A program made the position numbers and the translations under genes. From Gaiella sp. (GTDB taxonomy: Bacteria > Actinomycetota > Thermoleophilia > Gaiellales > Gaiellaceae), in contig JAOSJZ010000001.1 of NCBI GenBank assembly GCA_027493885.1, positions 2,288,622 to 2,352,621 on the forward strand: DNA of 64,000 bases, read 5' to 3'. Positions 30,581 to 39,575 of the stretch are shown in pieces; position 1 is the first letter of the stretch, and each line of letters opens with the position of its first letter. The notes below the pieces were generated by a model. The model had not been told where the DNA came from and ran no database searches. It was given only the letters and a program-made list of their open reading frames with translations.

Positions 30581-30994
30581 TCAGCCGGAAGTGCGCCACA
30601 CCCGCCACACCGTCGTGACGACGAGCAGCGGGACGATCACGAGGTCGTTGACGAGGCACCAGATGCACCACGCGTCGATGACGAACGCCTGTAGCACGAT
30701 GAGGTAGACGGCGAAGCCCGCGGCCGTCAGTGCGATCGCGGCGGCGAGCGTGCGCGCGAGCTCGCTGTCCCAGGCGACGAGGACGAGCACCGCGACGTAC
30801 GTGAGCAGGCCGAGCAGTGCGACCGGAATGCCGACGAGCTCCGCGTACGCCGACTCCTGTACCGTCTCGCAGCCGCCACCGGCCGTGCAGACGAGCGCTT
30901 CGGGCTGATAGTGGACGTACGTCAGGTAAGCCGCGACACCGAGACCCGCGAGCGCCACCAGGGCGACGCCGGCCCGGAGCGCGCGGTCGCTCAC
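30581..30994 (-). CDS. Vitamin K epoxide reductase (VKOR) family membrane protein
   Basis: 137 residues from GTG 30994, with four or five hydrophobic helices. ALVCTAGGGCETVQESAYAE holds the loop cysteines and AELVGIPVALLGLLTY the conserved helix. FVIDAWCIWCLVNDL holds the Cys-x2-Cys redox centre next to the quinone. Bacterial VKOR reoxidises DsbA-like proteins and passes electrons to quinone. The thioredoxin-like gene ends 10 nt upstream on the same strand, giving a complete disulfide-forming pair. Confidence 0.92.
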   Translation of the reverse strand: MSDRALRAGVALVALAGLGVAAYLTYVHYQPEALVCTAGGGCETVQESAYAELVGIPVALLGLLTYVAVLVLVAWDSELARTLAAAIALTAAGFAVYLIVLQAFVIDAWCIWCLVNDLVIVPLLVVTTVWRVWRTSG

Positions 30995-31004
30995 CGCCGG
31001 CCGC

Positions 31005-31738
31005 TCAGCCGGCGAGCGCGTCGTCGAGGATCGTGGCGAACTCGCTCGGCGCAAACGAGCTGGGACTCACCTGGTAGGGCTCGCCGTCGCCGACCTGGAT
31101 GAAGAACGACGGCGTGCCGGTCACCTGCCGCTGGTTGGCCTCCGCGGCCATCGAGTTGGCCTGCTGACGCGTTACCGGACTTGCGGCATCGGACTTCAGC
31201 TTCGCGTAGTCGAGCCCGAGATCGTCCGCGAGCCGCTCGAGCAGCTCGTCGGTCACCCACCCCTCGTTCTCGCCGCCCTGGTTCGCGTAGAGCGCGTCCG
31301 AGAACTGCCAGAGCTTGTCCTGCTCGCCCGCGGCGAGCGTGTAGAGGAGCGCCTTCTCCGAGTCCGGGCCGAGGAATGCCATACCGACGAACCGGAGCTT
31401 CACCTTCCCCGGCCGAACGTACTGCTCGACGACGCCCGGGAAGCCCTCCTCCTGGTAGCGCCGGCAGACGGGGCACTGGAGGTCCTCGAACTGGATCATC
31501 GTGACCTTCGCCGCCGGTGACCCGAGGACGGCGCCGTCCTGCGGGATCCCGTCGAGCAGCGTCGAGACCTGGCCTGTCCCGTTGCCCGTCGCGGTGTTGT
31601 CGCCGGAGTCGCCGCCGCGCAGCAGGAGGCTCGCCGCGACGAGCACGATGACGACCGCGGCCGCGGCGCCGGCGGCGATGAGAAGGTTCCGGTTGGGGGC
31701 CGGCTTCCGGGGCGGTGGCTTGCGCGGCTTGGGGGCAT
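31005..31738 (-). CDS. DsbA-like extracytoplasmic thioredoxin-fold protein, frameshift at the start
   Basis: About 244 residues. The thioredoxin domain has MIQFEDLQCPVCRRYQEEGF (Cys-x2-Cys), then the cis-Pro region VTGTPSFFIQVG. Ahead of it is one membrane anchor (LLIAAGAAAAVVIVLVAASL) preceded by the basic KPRKPPPRKPAP. No start codon lies in that frame, but an ATG at 31738 reads through if one G is added to GGGGG 31731-31735, giving MPPKPRKPPPRK. It introduces disulfides in exported proteins and is reoxidised by the adjacent VKOR. Confidence 0.88.
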
Positions 31739-31790
31739 CGAGCGTCAGTCTGCCTGCGGCGGCGGCGAAGCGTCCCGGAGAACCGCTTGC

Positions 31791-32642
31791 TCAGCGGACG
31801 AGCTCGAGCGGGACGCGGACGACGTGGAGGGGCGTGCCGTCCTTCGCCGACGACTCGTACGCGACGACGGTGACCTCGCCCTCCCGATCCGGCAGCGCGA
31901 GCTCGGTGGCGAACGTCCCGCGTGTGCCGCTCCCGGACGTCGCCGTCGTGAACGTCCGCTCGAGCAGCTTGTCGTCGGCGTCGCGCACGTCGATCGAGAC
32001 CGTCGCCTCGAAGACGTTCGCCGTGCCGCGCAGCCGGATCGGGCTTCGGACGGCGTCGCCGGGCAGCGGCGACTCCACGAGGATCTGCGGCGTCTGCCCC
32101 TCGATCGCTCGGCGGCCGATCGGAGGATCGACCACGACGCCCTCGCCGCCGACCGCCTCGACCGGCTCGCCGTCGATCCGGAAGGCGACCCGCTCGATCG
32201 TCGGGAACCGGGTGAGTGTCGCGACGATCTGCGCGACGCGACCGAGCATCGACGAGCTGCCGCCGCCGTCGTCGAAGCTGCCGTCGAGGTCGACGGTCGC
32301 GATACCCCCGGCGAGAGCGATGTCGCGCAGGGTCGTTCGCGCCGGGATCGCGCTCGTAAGACCGTCGGCGGCCTCTGCGTCCGTCGGTCCGTCGAGCAGC
32401 GCGGTCACCGCCGCCCTCGCGACGGCCGGCGTCGCTGCGATCGTCCTCCGGGCGGGACTGACCTTCCCGTCGCGGAGGAAGTAGACCGCGACCGACGACT
32501 CCGCCGCCGTGGTGGTCTCACCCGTCGACGTGGAGGGCGCACTCGGCGTGGACGCGGGCTCATCGCCGCCGCCGCAACCCGCCACGAGCAGCGCGCCGAC
32601 TGCGAGCAGCACCGCGGGACGGATCCTCGTGCAGTGCACCAT
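31791..32642 (-). CDS. GerMN-Gmad2 lipoprotein
   Basis: 283 residues from ATG 32642 (another ATG lies 9 nt upstream). A lipoprotein signal ends at LLVAGC (Cys about residue 20). A Thr/Ser-rich linker leads to a GerMN domain: SVAVYFLRDGKVSPARRTI, TALLDGPTDAEAADGL and GGIATVDLDGSF. A Gmad2-type Ig-like domain (ILVESPLPGDAVRSPIRLRG, TFATELALPDREGEVTV) closes the protein. Such proteins are known from spore germination but also occur in actinobacteria that do not form endospores. It is probably anchored on the outer face of the membrane. Confidence 0.88.
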   Translation of the reverse strand: MVHCTRIRPAVLLAVGALLVAGCGGGDEPASTPSAPSTSTGETTTAAESSVAVYFLRDGKVSPARRTIAATPAVARAAVTALLDGPTDAEAADGLTSAIPARTTLRDIALAGGIATVDLDGSFDDGGGSSSMLGRVAQIVATLTRFPTIERVAFRIDGEPVEAVGGEGVVVDPPIGRRAIEGQTPQILVESPLPGDAVRSPIRLRGTANVFEATVSIDVRDADDKLLERTFTTATSGSGTRGTFATELALPDREGEVTVVAYESSAKDGTPLHVVRVPLELVR

Positions 32643-32740
32643 CGCTCGCATCGTGCAGGACGGATGTTCGGAAATCACTCGGCTGCCTCGCGGCAGATCG
32701 GTCGACGAGCCGTCTCGCGGCATCGCGCATCGTTCGCTGC

Positions 32741-33118
32741 TCAGGCAGCGAGAGAGCTCTTGGCCGCCTGCGACGCAGCGCGCGACAGAGCGCGGTAGGC
32801 CTTCGCGACCTCGTCGCGGTCGCCGGCGACCTCCGCCGCCTCGACCACGCTGACAGCGTCGGAGACGGCCGCGTCGATGCGCTCGCGACCGTATGCGAGG
32901 AACGACTCGCTGATCCCGGTGCGGCGGGCGAGCTCGCGCATCACCTGTAGCGACGGAATGCGCTCTCCGCGCTCGATCCGTGAGATGTACGCGGCGCTGC
33001 AACCGGGGAACGCGAGCTCGCGCTGGCTGATCCCGGCGGCTTCCCGCGCGGCGTGCAGCCGTTCGCCGACGGCGACCGGATCGTCGTAGTGCGGTGTCCG
33101 CGAGCGCTTCAGCTGCAC
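32741..33118 (-). CDS. XRE-family helix-turn-helix regulator
   Basis: 125 residues from GTG 33118. The HTH_3 domain spans about residues 16-70: VGERLHAAREAAGISQRELA, CSAAYISRIERGERIPSLQV and MRELARRTGISESFL. The C-terminal part is a short helical tail (DAVSVVEAAEVAGDRDEVAK). It is divergent from the gamma-glutamyltransferase gene with a 51-bp gap, so it may control itself or that gene. No palindrome stands out in that gap. Confidence 0.88.
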   Translation of the reverse strand: MQLKRSRTPHYDDPVAVGERLHAAREAAGISQRELAFPGCSAAYISRIERGERIPSLQVMRELARRTGISESFLAYGRERIDAAVSDAVSVVEAAEVAGDRDEVAKAYRALSRAASQAAKSSLAA

Positions 33119-33169
33119 GACTCCATGATCTCATGGGAGTGGCGTTGCGCAAACTGCGAGGATCGACTC

Positions 33170-34666
33170 GTGAGGCTCGACCTCGATGCCCTCTTTCGGC
33201 CCGGCGCCGCCCACGCGAGCGGCTGGCGGCGGATGCCGACGGTCACCGGTGACACGATGATCGCGACGAGCCATCCGCTTGCGACAGCGGCAGGGCTCGC
33301 TGCCTTTGCCGAGGGAGGCAACGCAGTCGACGCCGCGCTCGCGGCCGCCGCAGTCCTCCCGGTGGCCGAGCCGACCGACAACGGCCTGGGCGGCGACGCC
33401 TTCGCCCTCGTCTGGCACGACGGGCGCCTGCACGGCCTCAACGGCTCGGGACGGTCGCCGCGCATGCTGGACGAGCTTCGGGTGGACGAGACCGGCCCCC
33501 GCTCGGTGACCGTCCCCGGAGCGGTGCGTGCGTGGGCCGACCTCGCCGAGCGCTTCGGGCGGTTCGGCCTCGACCGAGCGTTGCTGCGTGCGGCCGAGCT
33601 TGCGGCGCGGGGTGTTGCCTGCACGCCGCGCATCTCACACAAGTGGGGTGCAGCCAAGGCGGCGCCGTACCCGGCGCCCGCGGTTGGCGAGCGCTTCGTG
33701 CTCCCTGACCTCGCCGGCACGCTCGCGCAGCTCGCGGCCGACGGCCCGGACGGGCTCTACAGCGGCCGTGTGGCGAGCGCGATCGCGACCGTGTCGTGGC
33801 TCGACGAGCAGGACCTCGCGGAGCACAGCTCCGAATGGGTCGAGCCGCTCCGCTACGACTATCGCGGCGTGGAGGTCTGTGAGCTGCCGCCCAACGGCCA
33901 GGGCGCGGCGGCGCTCGTGTCCCTCGCGCTCTACGACGGGCTCGAGCCGGGCCTCCACTCGCAGCTCGAGTCGATGAAGCTCGCACTCGCCGATGTCTAC
34001 GCCCACGTCGGCGACAGCCCGTGGCCCGAGCAGCTCCTCGACCCCGCCCATCTCGCGACACGACGCGCGCTCGTCGACCCCTCGCGCGCGCTCGACCCGA
34101 TTCCCTCGACTCTGCCCCGGGGTGGGACGACGTACCTGTGCGCCGTCGACGCCGACGGCACGGCGGTCTCGCTCATCCAGAGCATCTACGAGACGTTCGG
34201 CTCGGGCATTGTCGCGCCCGGCACCGGCATCGTGCTCCAGAATCGCGCCGCCGGCTTCGTCGAGGAGGTGGGTCATCCGAACCGGCTCGGGCCGGGCAGG
34301 CGGCCCTTCCACACCATCATCCCGGGGATGCTGCTCGAGGAGGGTCGGCTGCTCGGGCCGTTCGGAGTCATGGGTGCCGCGATGCAGCCCCAGGGTCACT
34401 TCCAGGTCGTGCTGCGACTCGTGGATCACGCCGACGATCCCCAGGCGGCGCTCGACGCGCCGCGCTGGCGCGTCGGCTTCGGCCGCGACGTGCATCTCGA
34501 GCCCGGCCTCTGGAAGTTCGAGGACCGGCTTCGGGAGCTCGGGCACGACGTGCACCGCGCGGCCGTGCCGCACCTGTTCGGCGTTGGTCAGGCGATCCTC
34601 CGTCACGGCGAAGCCCTGGTCGCCGGCTCGGACGGACGTGGAGACGGGTTCGCCGCGGGCCTCTAG
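33170..34666 (+). CDS. ggt: Gamma-glutamyltransferase family protein
   Basis: 498 residues from GTG 33170, preceded by GAGGA. ATSHPLATAAGLAAFAEGGN and TDNGLGGDAFALVWHDG begin the large subunit. RGGTTYLCAVDADGTAVSL contains the Thr at which the precursor cleaves itself and which becomes the catalytic nucleophile. NRAAGFVEEVGHPNRLGPGR and GVMGAAMQPQGHFQVVLRL complete the small subunit. No signal peptide is visible, so it may be cytoplasmic, as in several actinobacterial homologues. It hydrolyses or transfers gamma-glutamyl groups; a cephalosporin-acylase-like relative cannot be excluded. Confidence 0.88.
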   Translation: MRLDLDALFRPGAAHASGWRRMPTVTGDTMIATSHPLATAAGLAAFAEGGNAVDAALAAAAVLPVAEPTDNGLGGDAFALVWHDGRLHGLNGSGRSPRMLDELRVDETGPRSVTVPGAVRAWADLAERFGRFGLDRALLRAAELAARGVACTPRISHKWGAAKAAPYPAPAVGERFVLPDLAGTLAQLAADGPDGLYSGRVASAIATVSWLDEQDLAEHSSEWVEPLRYDYRGVEVCELPPNGQGAAALVSLALYDGLEPGLHSQLESMKLALADVYAHVGDSPWPEQLLDPAHLATRRALVDPSRALDPIPSTLPRGGTTYLCAVDADGTAVSLIQSIYETFGSGIVAPGTGIVLQNRAAGFVEEVGHPNRLGPGRRPFHTIIPGMLLEEGRLLGPFGVMGAAMQPQGHFQVVLRLVDHADDPQAALDAPRWRVGFGRDVHLEPGLWKFEDRLRELGHDVHRAAVPHLFGVGQAILRHGEALVAGSDGRGDGFAAGL

Positions 34667-36488
34667 TCGCGGAGCGCGCGGAGCGCGTTGAGGATCACCG
34701 CGACGTCGATCACCTCCTGGAAGAGGGCGCCCCAGACGGGTGGGAGGTAGCCGAACGCCGCGACCGCCATCGCGCCCACCGACAGCCCGAGACCGAACAC
34801 GACGCTCTGCCGCGCGATGCGGAGCGAGCGACGGCCGATGCGGATCGCAAGCGGGATTCGATCCGCCGGCTCGACGACGATGACCACATCCGCGGTCTCG
34901 GACGAGACCGTCGCTCCCTTGCCGGCCATCGCGATCCCGACGTCCGCGAGCGCGAGGGCGGGCGCGTCGTTGATCCCGTCGCCGGCCATCACGACCGTCC
35001 CCTCGCTCCGATGCCGCGCCTCGCGGACGACGCGGAGCTTCTCCTCCGGGTCGTGCTCGGCGTAGACCTCGTCGATGTCGAGGCTGGCGGCGACCTCGCG
35101 GGCAACCTCGATCCGATCGCCGGTGACGAGTGCGACGTGCTCGACGCCCGCGTCCCGTAGCTCCGACGCGAGAGTCTCGGCGCCTGGACGCAGGTGGTCG
35201 GCCATCACGACGATGCCCTCTAGCCGTCCGTCGACCCCGACGAGCACCTTCGCACGGCCGGCGCCGAAGCTACCGTCGAGCGCTCGTGCCCGATCGCGGA
35301 CGCCGTCGAAGCCGTGATGCTCGAGCCAGCCGCTGGAGCCGACCGCGACCCGCCTTCCGTCGACGACCCCGGTGACGCCGCGGCCCGGCTCTTCTTCGAC
35401 GTCGACCGGCGTGGTCAAGGTGATCCCGCGGGCGATCGTTCCGCTGACGAGGCTTTCGGCGAGCACGTGCGCCGACAGCTGGTCGAGTGACGCCGCGAGG
35501 CGCAGGGTCTCCTCTTCGGACAGCGTCCCGAGGAGCACGACCCGCTCGATCTCGGGGTCGCCGCTCGTGACGGTGCCTGTCTTGTCGAGCAGGACGGTCT
35601 GCGTCGTGCCGAGTCGCTCGAGCACACCTGCGCCCTTGACGATCACGCCCGCGCGCGCAGCACGTGAGAGCCCGCCGACGAACGCGATCGGCGCCGCGAG
35701 GATGAGCGGGCACGGCGTCGCCACGACCATCACCGCCAGACCCCGCGTGGGGTCGCCGGCAGCCGCCCAGGCAAGACCCGCGACGGCGAGCGAGAACGGG
35801 AGGAAGACAGCCGCGTAGCGGTCGGCGAGCCGGGTGAACCGCGCCCGGTCGCTCTCCGCCGTGCGCACGAGCCGGACGATCGCCGCGTACGCGCTCTCGG
35901 CCGCGGGACGGATCACCCGCAGGTCGAACGCGTTCCCGGCGTTGGTCGTGCCCGAGCGGATGTCGCCTCCCGGTGGGATCGCCACGGGGAGCGACTCGCC
36001 CGTGAGGGCGGACTCGTCGATCACGGCGTCGCCGAGGGCGACCCCGTCCGAGGGGACGACCTCGCCCGCGCGCACGACGACGACGTCGCCGGGGACGAGC
36101 TCTTCTACCGGCACCTCCTCGACCCCCTCGTGGCCGTGCCGGTGCGCGATCCGCGGCGCTCGCTCGACGAGCAGGTGCAGCTCCCGGCGCGCCCGCCCCG
36201 CCGCCCAGGCTTCGAGCGCTCCGCCCCCGACATCATCAGCGCGACGATCGCTCCGGCGAGCTGCTCCCCGAGGACGAGCGCGCCGGCGATTGCCACGAGA
36301 GCGATCGCGTCGACTCCGACGTCACCCCGAACGAGGCTGCGGAAGGTGTCGAGGGTGAGGGGGACGAGCACGGCCACGGCGCCCGCGCCCCAGACCGTGT
36401 CCGCCCAGCCGGGCTCGTCGAGCAGCCAGAGAATCCCGCCCCCGACGATCGCGGTGAATGCAACGATCGCGAGCGCCCGTTCCCTCAT
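34663..36488 (-). CDS. P1B-type metal-transporting ATPase with TPC motif, frameshifted at 36224-36228
   Basis: About 608 residues from ATG 36488 (36497 also possible). Two N-terminal helix pairs follow without any HMA metal-binding domain. One base is missing in CCCCC 36224-36228. After it come ALEAWAAGRARRELHLLVER, the actuator DESALTGESLPVAIPPGG, VVATPCPLILAAPIAFVGG (intramembrane TPC), the phosphorylation site LLDKTGTVTSGDPE, and the hinge VVMAGDGINDAPALALADVG. TPC instead of CPC or SPC is rarer among P1B ATPases, and the metal cannot be assigned from it. Its stop overlaps the gamma-glutamyltransferase stop by 4 nt. Confidence 0.88.
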
Positions 36489-36605
36489 CACCGGCATCGT
36501 GCCCGCAACTCGGATCCGCGGCGTGAGGGCTGTCGCGCGGTTACACCTCGCGTTACACCCCGTGACGAATGGATCCCTCGAACGAGGGACGGAAGAATCG
36601 GCGCC

Positions 36606-36871
36606 ATGACGAGGACGACCACCGACGCCGACGCGCCGCTGACCGACCGCCAGCGCGAGGTGATCGCGTTGATCGCGGCCGGGTGCTCGAACGACGAGGT
36701 GGGGCGGTCCTCGGGATCTCCTCCCGCACCGCGAAGGCACACAGCGACGCGCTCCGCGTGAAGCTCGGCGTCGCGCGCCGGCGACAGATCCCCGCCGCGT
36801 TTCGCCTGCTGACCGGTGAGGACCCCTACGTCCCCGCCCTCGTCAGGCTCCGCTCCCCACGGAGCCGCTGA
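36606..36871 (+). CDS. Small LuxR-type HTH-only protein, frameshifted at 36701-36704
   Basis: About 88 residues after repair. ATG 36606 opens TTTDADAPLTDRQREVIALI and AAGCSNDEVG. One G added to GGGG 36701-36704 continues AVLGISSRTAKAHSDALRVK and LGVARRRQIPAAFRLLTGED. This is a complete GerE/LuxR DNA-binding domain with no receiver or ligand domain. It lies divergent from the P1B ATPase and 88 bp ahead of the large LuxR regulator. It may bind its own or the ATPase promoter. Confidence 0.7.
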
Positions 36872-36876
36872 CGGCC

Positions 36877-36912
36877 GGCATCCGCGGCCCGCCCAGGCCG
36901 GCCGCGGATGCC
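36877..36912. terminator. 13-bp perfect hairpin after the small LuxR gene
   Basis: GGCATCCGCGGCC (36877-36889) pairs fully with GGCCGCGGATGCC (36900-36912) around a 10-nt loop, starting 6 nt after the stop of the small LuxR gene. It is a likely terminator, or a leader hairpin for the regulator starting at 36960. Confidence 0.65.
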
Positions 36913-36959
36913 CATTTCCCCGAGGGAGGCGAGAGGAGTAGGTTCACCCTCAGATCCGG

Positions 36960-39575
36960 ATGGCACACGCGCCACCCAAGCCGAGGATCCGCGGGCGCCG
37001 GATCATCGAGCGCCCTCGTCTCGTCCATGCCCTCGACGGGTCGAAAGCCCGCGTCAAGTTGCTCGTCGCCGGCTCCGGCTACGGCAAGACCGTACTCCTA
37101 GAGCAGTGGGCTCCTCGCGACGGGCGCGTTGTCGGCTGGTTCCGGGCGCGCGCGTCGGCCTCCGATGTCGCTGTCGCGGCCCGCGGTCTGGCAGGCGCCG
37201 CGGCGGCCGTACTTCCGGGCGCGGGCTCGCGGATGCTGGAGCGGCTCGCGATCACCCAGGATCCCGAGCGCGAAGCGGCCCTGCTCGCCGAGATGCTCGC
37301 ACAGGATCTTGCGGTCTGGCCCGACGAGGCGTTGCTCGTCGTCGACGACTATCACCACCTGGCGGAGTCGGAGGGCTCCGAGCGATTCGTGGAGATCCTC
37401 GCCGGGACGCCGGTGCGGCTGGTGCTCTCGAGTCGCGTGCGCCCTGCATGGGTCCGCCCTCGAAGCATTCTCACCGGCGCGGTCCTCGAGGTGCCCCAGG
37501 CGGCGCTCACGCTGAACGCGGAGGAGGCGGAGCTCGTTCTCGACGGAGCGCGCGTCGAGACGCTCGGTCTGGTCGCCCTGACGGGTGGCTGGCCCGCCGT
37601 GGTCGGTCTGGCAGCGATGGTCCCGGACGCGGGTGTCGACGACTCGCGGACGCCCGACTCGCTGTACGAGCTGTTCGCCGACGAGATCTACCGCGGCCTC
37701 GACCCGACGATGCGCACCGGCCTCGCGATTCTCGCCGCGATGCCGCTCGTCGATCGCGAGCTCGCAGCGACCATCCTCGGTGACGAGGCTGCCGCACGGA
37801 CGTGCGACGAGGCGCTCACGCTCGGCCTGATGGACGAGCGGGACGGACGTCTCGAGCTCCACCCGCTCGCCGAGACGTTTTTCGGCAGCCGGGGTCGCGC
37901 GGAGGCGACGCGTGACGCGCGCGGAGTGCTCGCAGACGCGCTCGAGCTCTACCGCGAGCGACGCGAATGGGATCCGGCGTTCGAGCTGATCAGGCGCTTC
38001 GAGATAGACGCCGAGCTCGCGGATCTGATGGTCGAAGCAATGGACGACACACTCAACGCAGGCCGCCTGCCGGTCCTGCGCGAGTGGGTTCGGTACGCGC
38101 GAGCCCGCCGGCTCCGACACCCGATCGTCGCGCTTGCGGAGATCGAGCTCGAGCTGCGCAGGGGCAGGCACCTGACAGCCCTCACCCTGGCAAGAGGCGC
38201 TCTGGCGGACGAGGGCACGACGGGCGGGCTCCGCTACCGCCTCGCGATGACGGCCGCCCGCGCCGCCCACGCCGGCTCGCGCGACGAGGAGGCGCTCGAG
38301 CTGTACCGGGACGCACTCGCCCTCGCCGGCACGTTCGAGCACGAACGAGACGCCCGCTGGGGCGAGCTCGTGTGCACCGCCGCGCTCGAGCGCCCCGAGA
38401 CCCATGACCTCCTCGAGGACCTACGCGTGTCGGCGCTCAACACGGACATTCGTGACCAGGTTAGGTTGGCCGACAAACAGCTTCTAGTTGGCCTTCGTTT
38501 TGGCGTGGTGCGCCACCTGGCCGAGGGGAGAATCGTTGCGGAGCTCGTTGATCGAACTGATGATCCATTCGTCAGGTGCTCCTTTCGGACCGTTCTCGCG
38601 TGGGCCCTTGCACTCGGTGCCTATTACGACGAGGCATTGTTGACCGTACGATCTCTGCTGCAAGACGCGACCGACCATCGTGTCGATCCGCTTCTGCCTG
38701 ACGCGCATGCAACGGAGGCAACCTCGCTTGCAGGTCTTCGTAGGTTCGACGATGCGCTAGCCGCTGTGGATCTCGCTCGTCACGAAGCCCGACGTGTGAA
38801 TGACCTGACGGGCGTCCTCAACGCATACGCAACACGGGTGCGTATCCTTCTACAGGCAGGAGAGATTGCGGAGGCGTGCGCCATCGAACCGCCGTCTGCA
38901 ACGCGTATAGTGCAGTCGTCTATTCATGGAGAAGCGCTCGGGTCGCGGGCGCTTGCGCTCGCCACAATTGCGCGGGTCGATGAGGCACTTGACCTCGCAG
39001 ACCTCGCAATTGCGCGCACGCGCGGCGTCGAGACAGCGGCTCTATACGACGCCGTCCAGGCCGTGTGTGCACTAAAGACCCGCGCGTCGGACGTTGTCGA
39101 ACGGTGCTCGGAACTCGTGAAGAATGGCATCTCGCGCGGTGCCTTGGACTTGGCCGTTACGGCGTATCGGGCTAACCCAGGCATTCTAAGCGTACTGCTG
39201 TCGTCAGGCAGGGTTCGAGATGAGACAGTGTTCCTGATTCGCCGGGCTGGCGATGAGGATTTGTTAGCCACGATGGGTCTCTCGATAGCCGCAATCGTGG
39301 ACCCGTTCATGGCGCTGTCGCCTCGTGAGCGGGAGGTACACGCCCTAGCGTGCGAAGGGCTGAGCAACGCTGACATAGGAAGACGACTGTTCATCGCGGA
39401 GAGCACGGTGAAGGCTCATATGCACCGTCTGTACGACAAGCTCGGTGTGCGGTCACGGACCGCATTAATGCTCAACGCGGTACGGCGCGGCTACGCGATG
39501 CCTTCAGACATCGACGCTCCAAGTGGTAGTTCGGGTTCCTCGGCGATTGATCCGAATTCAGAGCCTCGTGCATAG
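36960..39575 (+). CDS. MalT-like LuxR-family regulator (LAL type) with internal composition break
   Basis: 871 residues. The N-terminal STAND-type ATPase has VKLLVAGSGYGKTVLLEQW (Walker A) and EALLVVDDYHHLAES (Walker B), then LVLSSRVRPAWVRP. A long helical TPR-like middle (WVRYARARRLRHPIVALAEI, AAHAGSRDEEALELYRDAL) follows. The C-terminus is a LuxR HTH: LSPREREVHALACEGLSNAD and RLFIAESTVKAHMHRLYDKL. These ATP-dependent activators respond to a small ligand. From about 38450 (residue ~497) GC content and codon use change sharply while the frame stays open. The 3' end overlaps the convergent HD-GYP gene by 85 nt. Confidence 0.9.
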   Translation: MAHAPPKPRIRGRRIIERPRLVHALDGSKARVKLLVAGSGYGKTVLLEQWAPRDGRVVGWFRARASASDVAVAARGLAGAAAAVLPGAGSRMLERLAITQDPEREAALLAEMLAQDLAVWPDEALLVVDDYHHLAESEGSERFVEILAGTPVRLVLSSRVRPAWVRPRSILTGAVLEVPQAALTLNAEEAELVLDGARVETLGLVALTGGWPAVVGLAAMVPDAGVDDSRTPDSLYELFADEIYRGLDPTMRTGLAILAAMPLVDRELAATILGDEAAARTCDEALTLGLMDERDGRLELHPLAETFFGSRGRAEATRDARGVLADALELYRERREWDPAFELIRRFEIDAELADLMVEAMDDTLNAGRLPVLREWVRYARARRLRHPIVALAEIELELRRGRHLTALTLARGALADEGTTGGLRYRLAMTAARAAHAGSRDEEALELYRDALALAGTFEHERDARWGELVCTAALERPETHDLLEDLRVSALNTDIRDQVRLADKQLLVGLRFGVVRHLAEGRIVAELVDRTDDPFVRCSFRTVLAWALALGAYYDEALLTVRSLLQDATDHRVDPLLPDAHATEATSLAGLRRFDDALAAVDLARHEARRVNDLTGVLNAYATRVRILLQAGEIAEACAIEPPSATRIVQSSIHGEALGSRALALATIARVDEALDLADLAIARTRGVETAALYDAVQAVCALKTRASDVVERCSELVKNGISRGALDLAVTAYRANPGILSVLLSSGRVRDETVFLIRRAGDEDLLATMGLSIAAIVDPFMALSPREREVHALACEGLSNADIGRRLFIAESTVKAHMHRLYDKLGVRSRTALMLNAVRRGYAMPSDIDAPSGSSGSSAIDPNSEPRA

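Noticed and set aside
33053..33169. N-terminal extension of the gamma-glutamyltransferase
   Set aside because: The extra 39 codons overlap the XRE gene's start and lack homology-like sequence. GTG 33170 has a GAGGA site.
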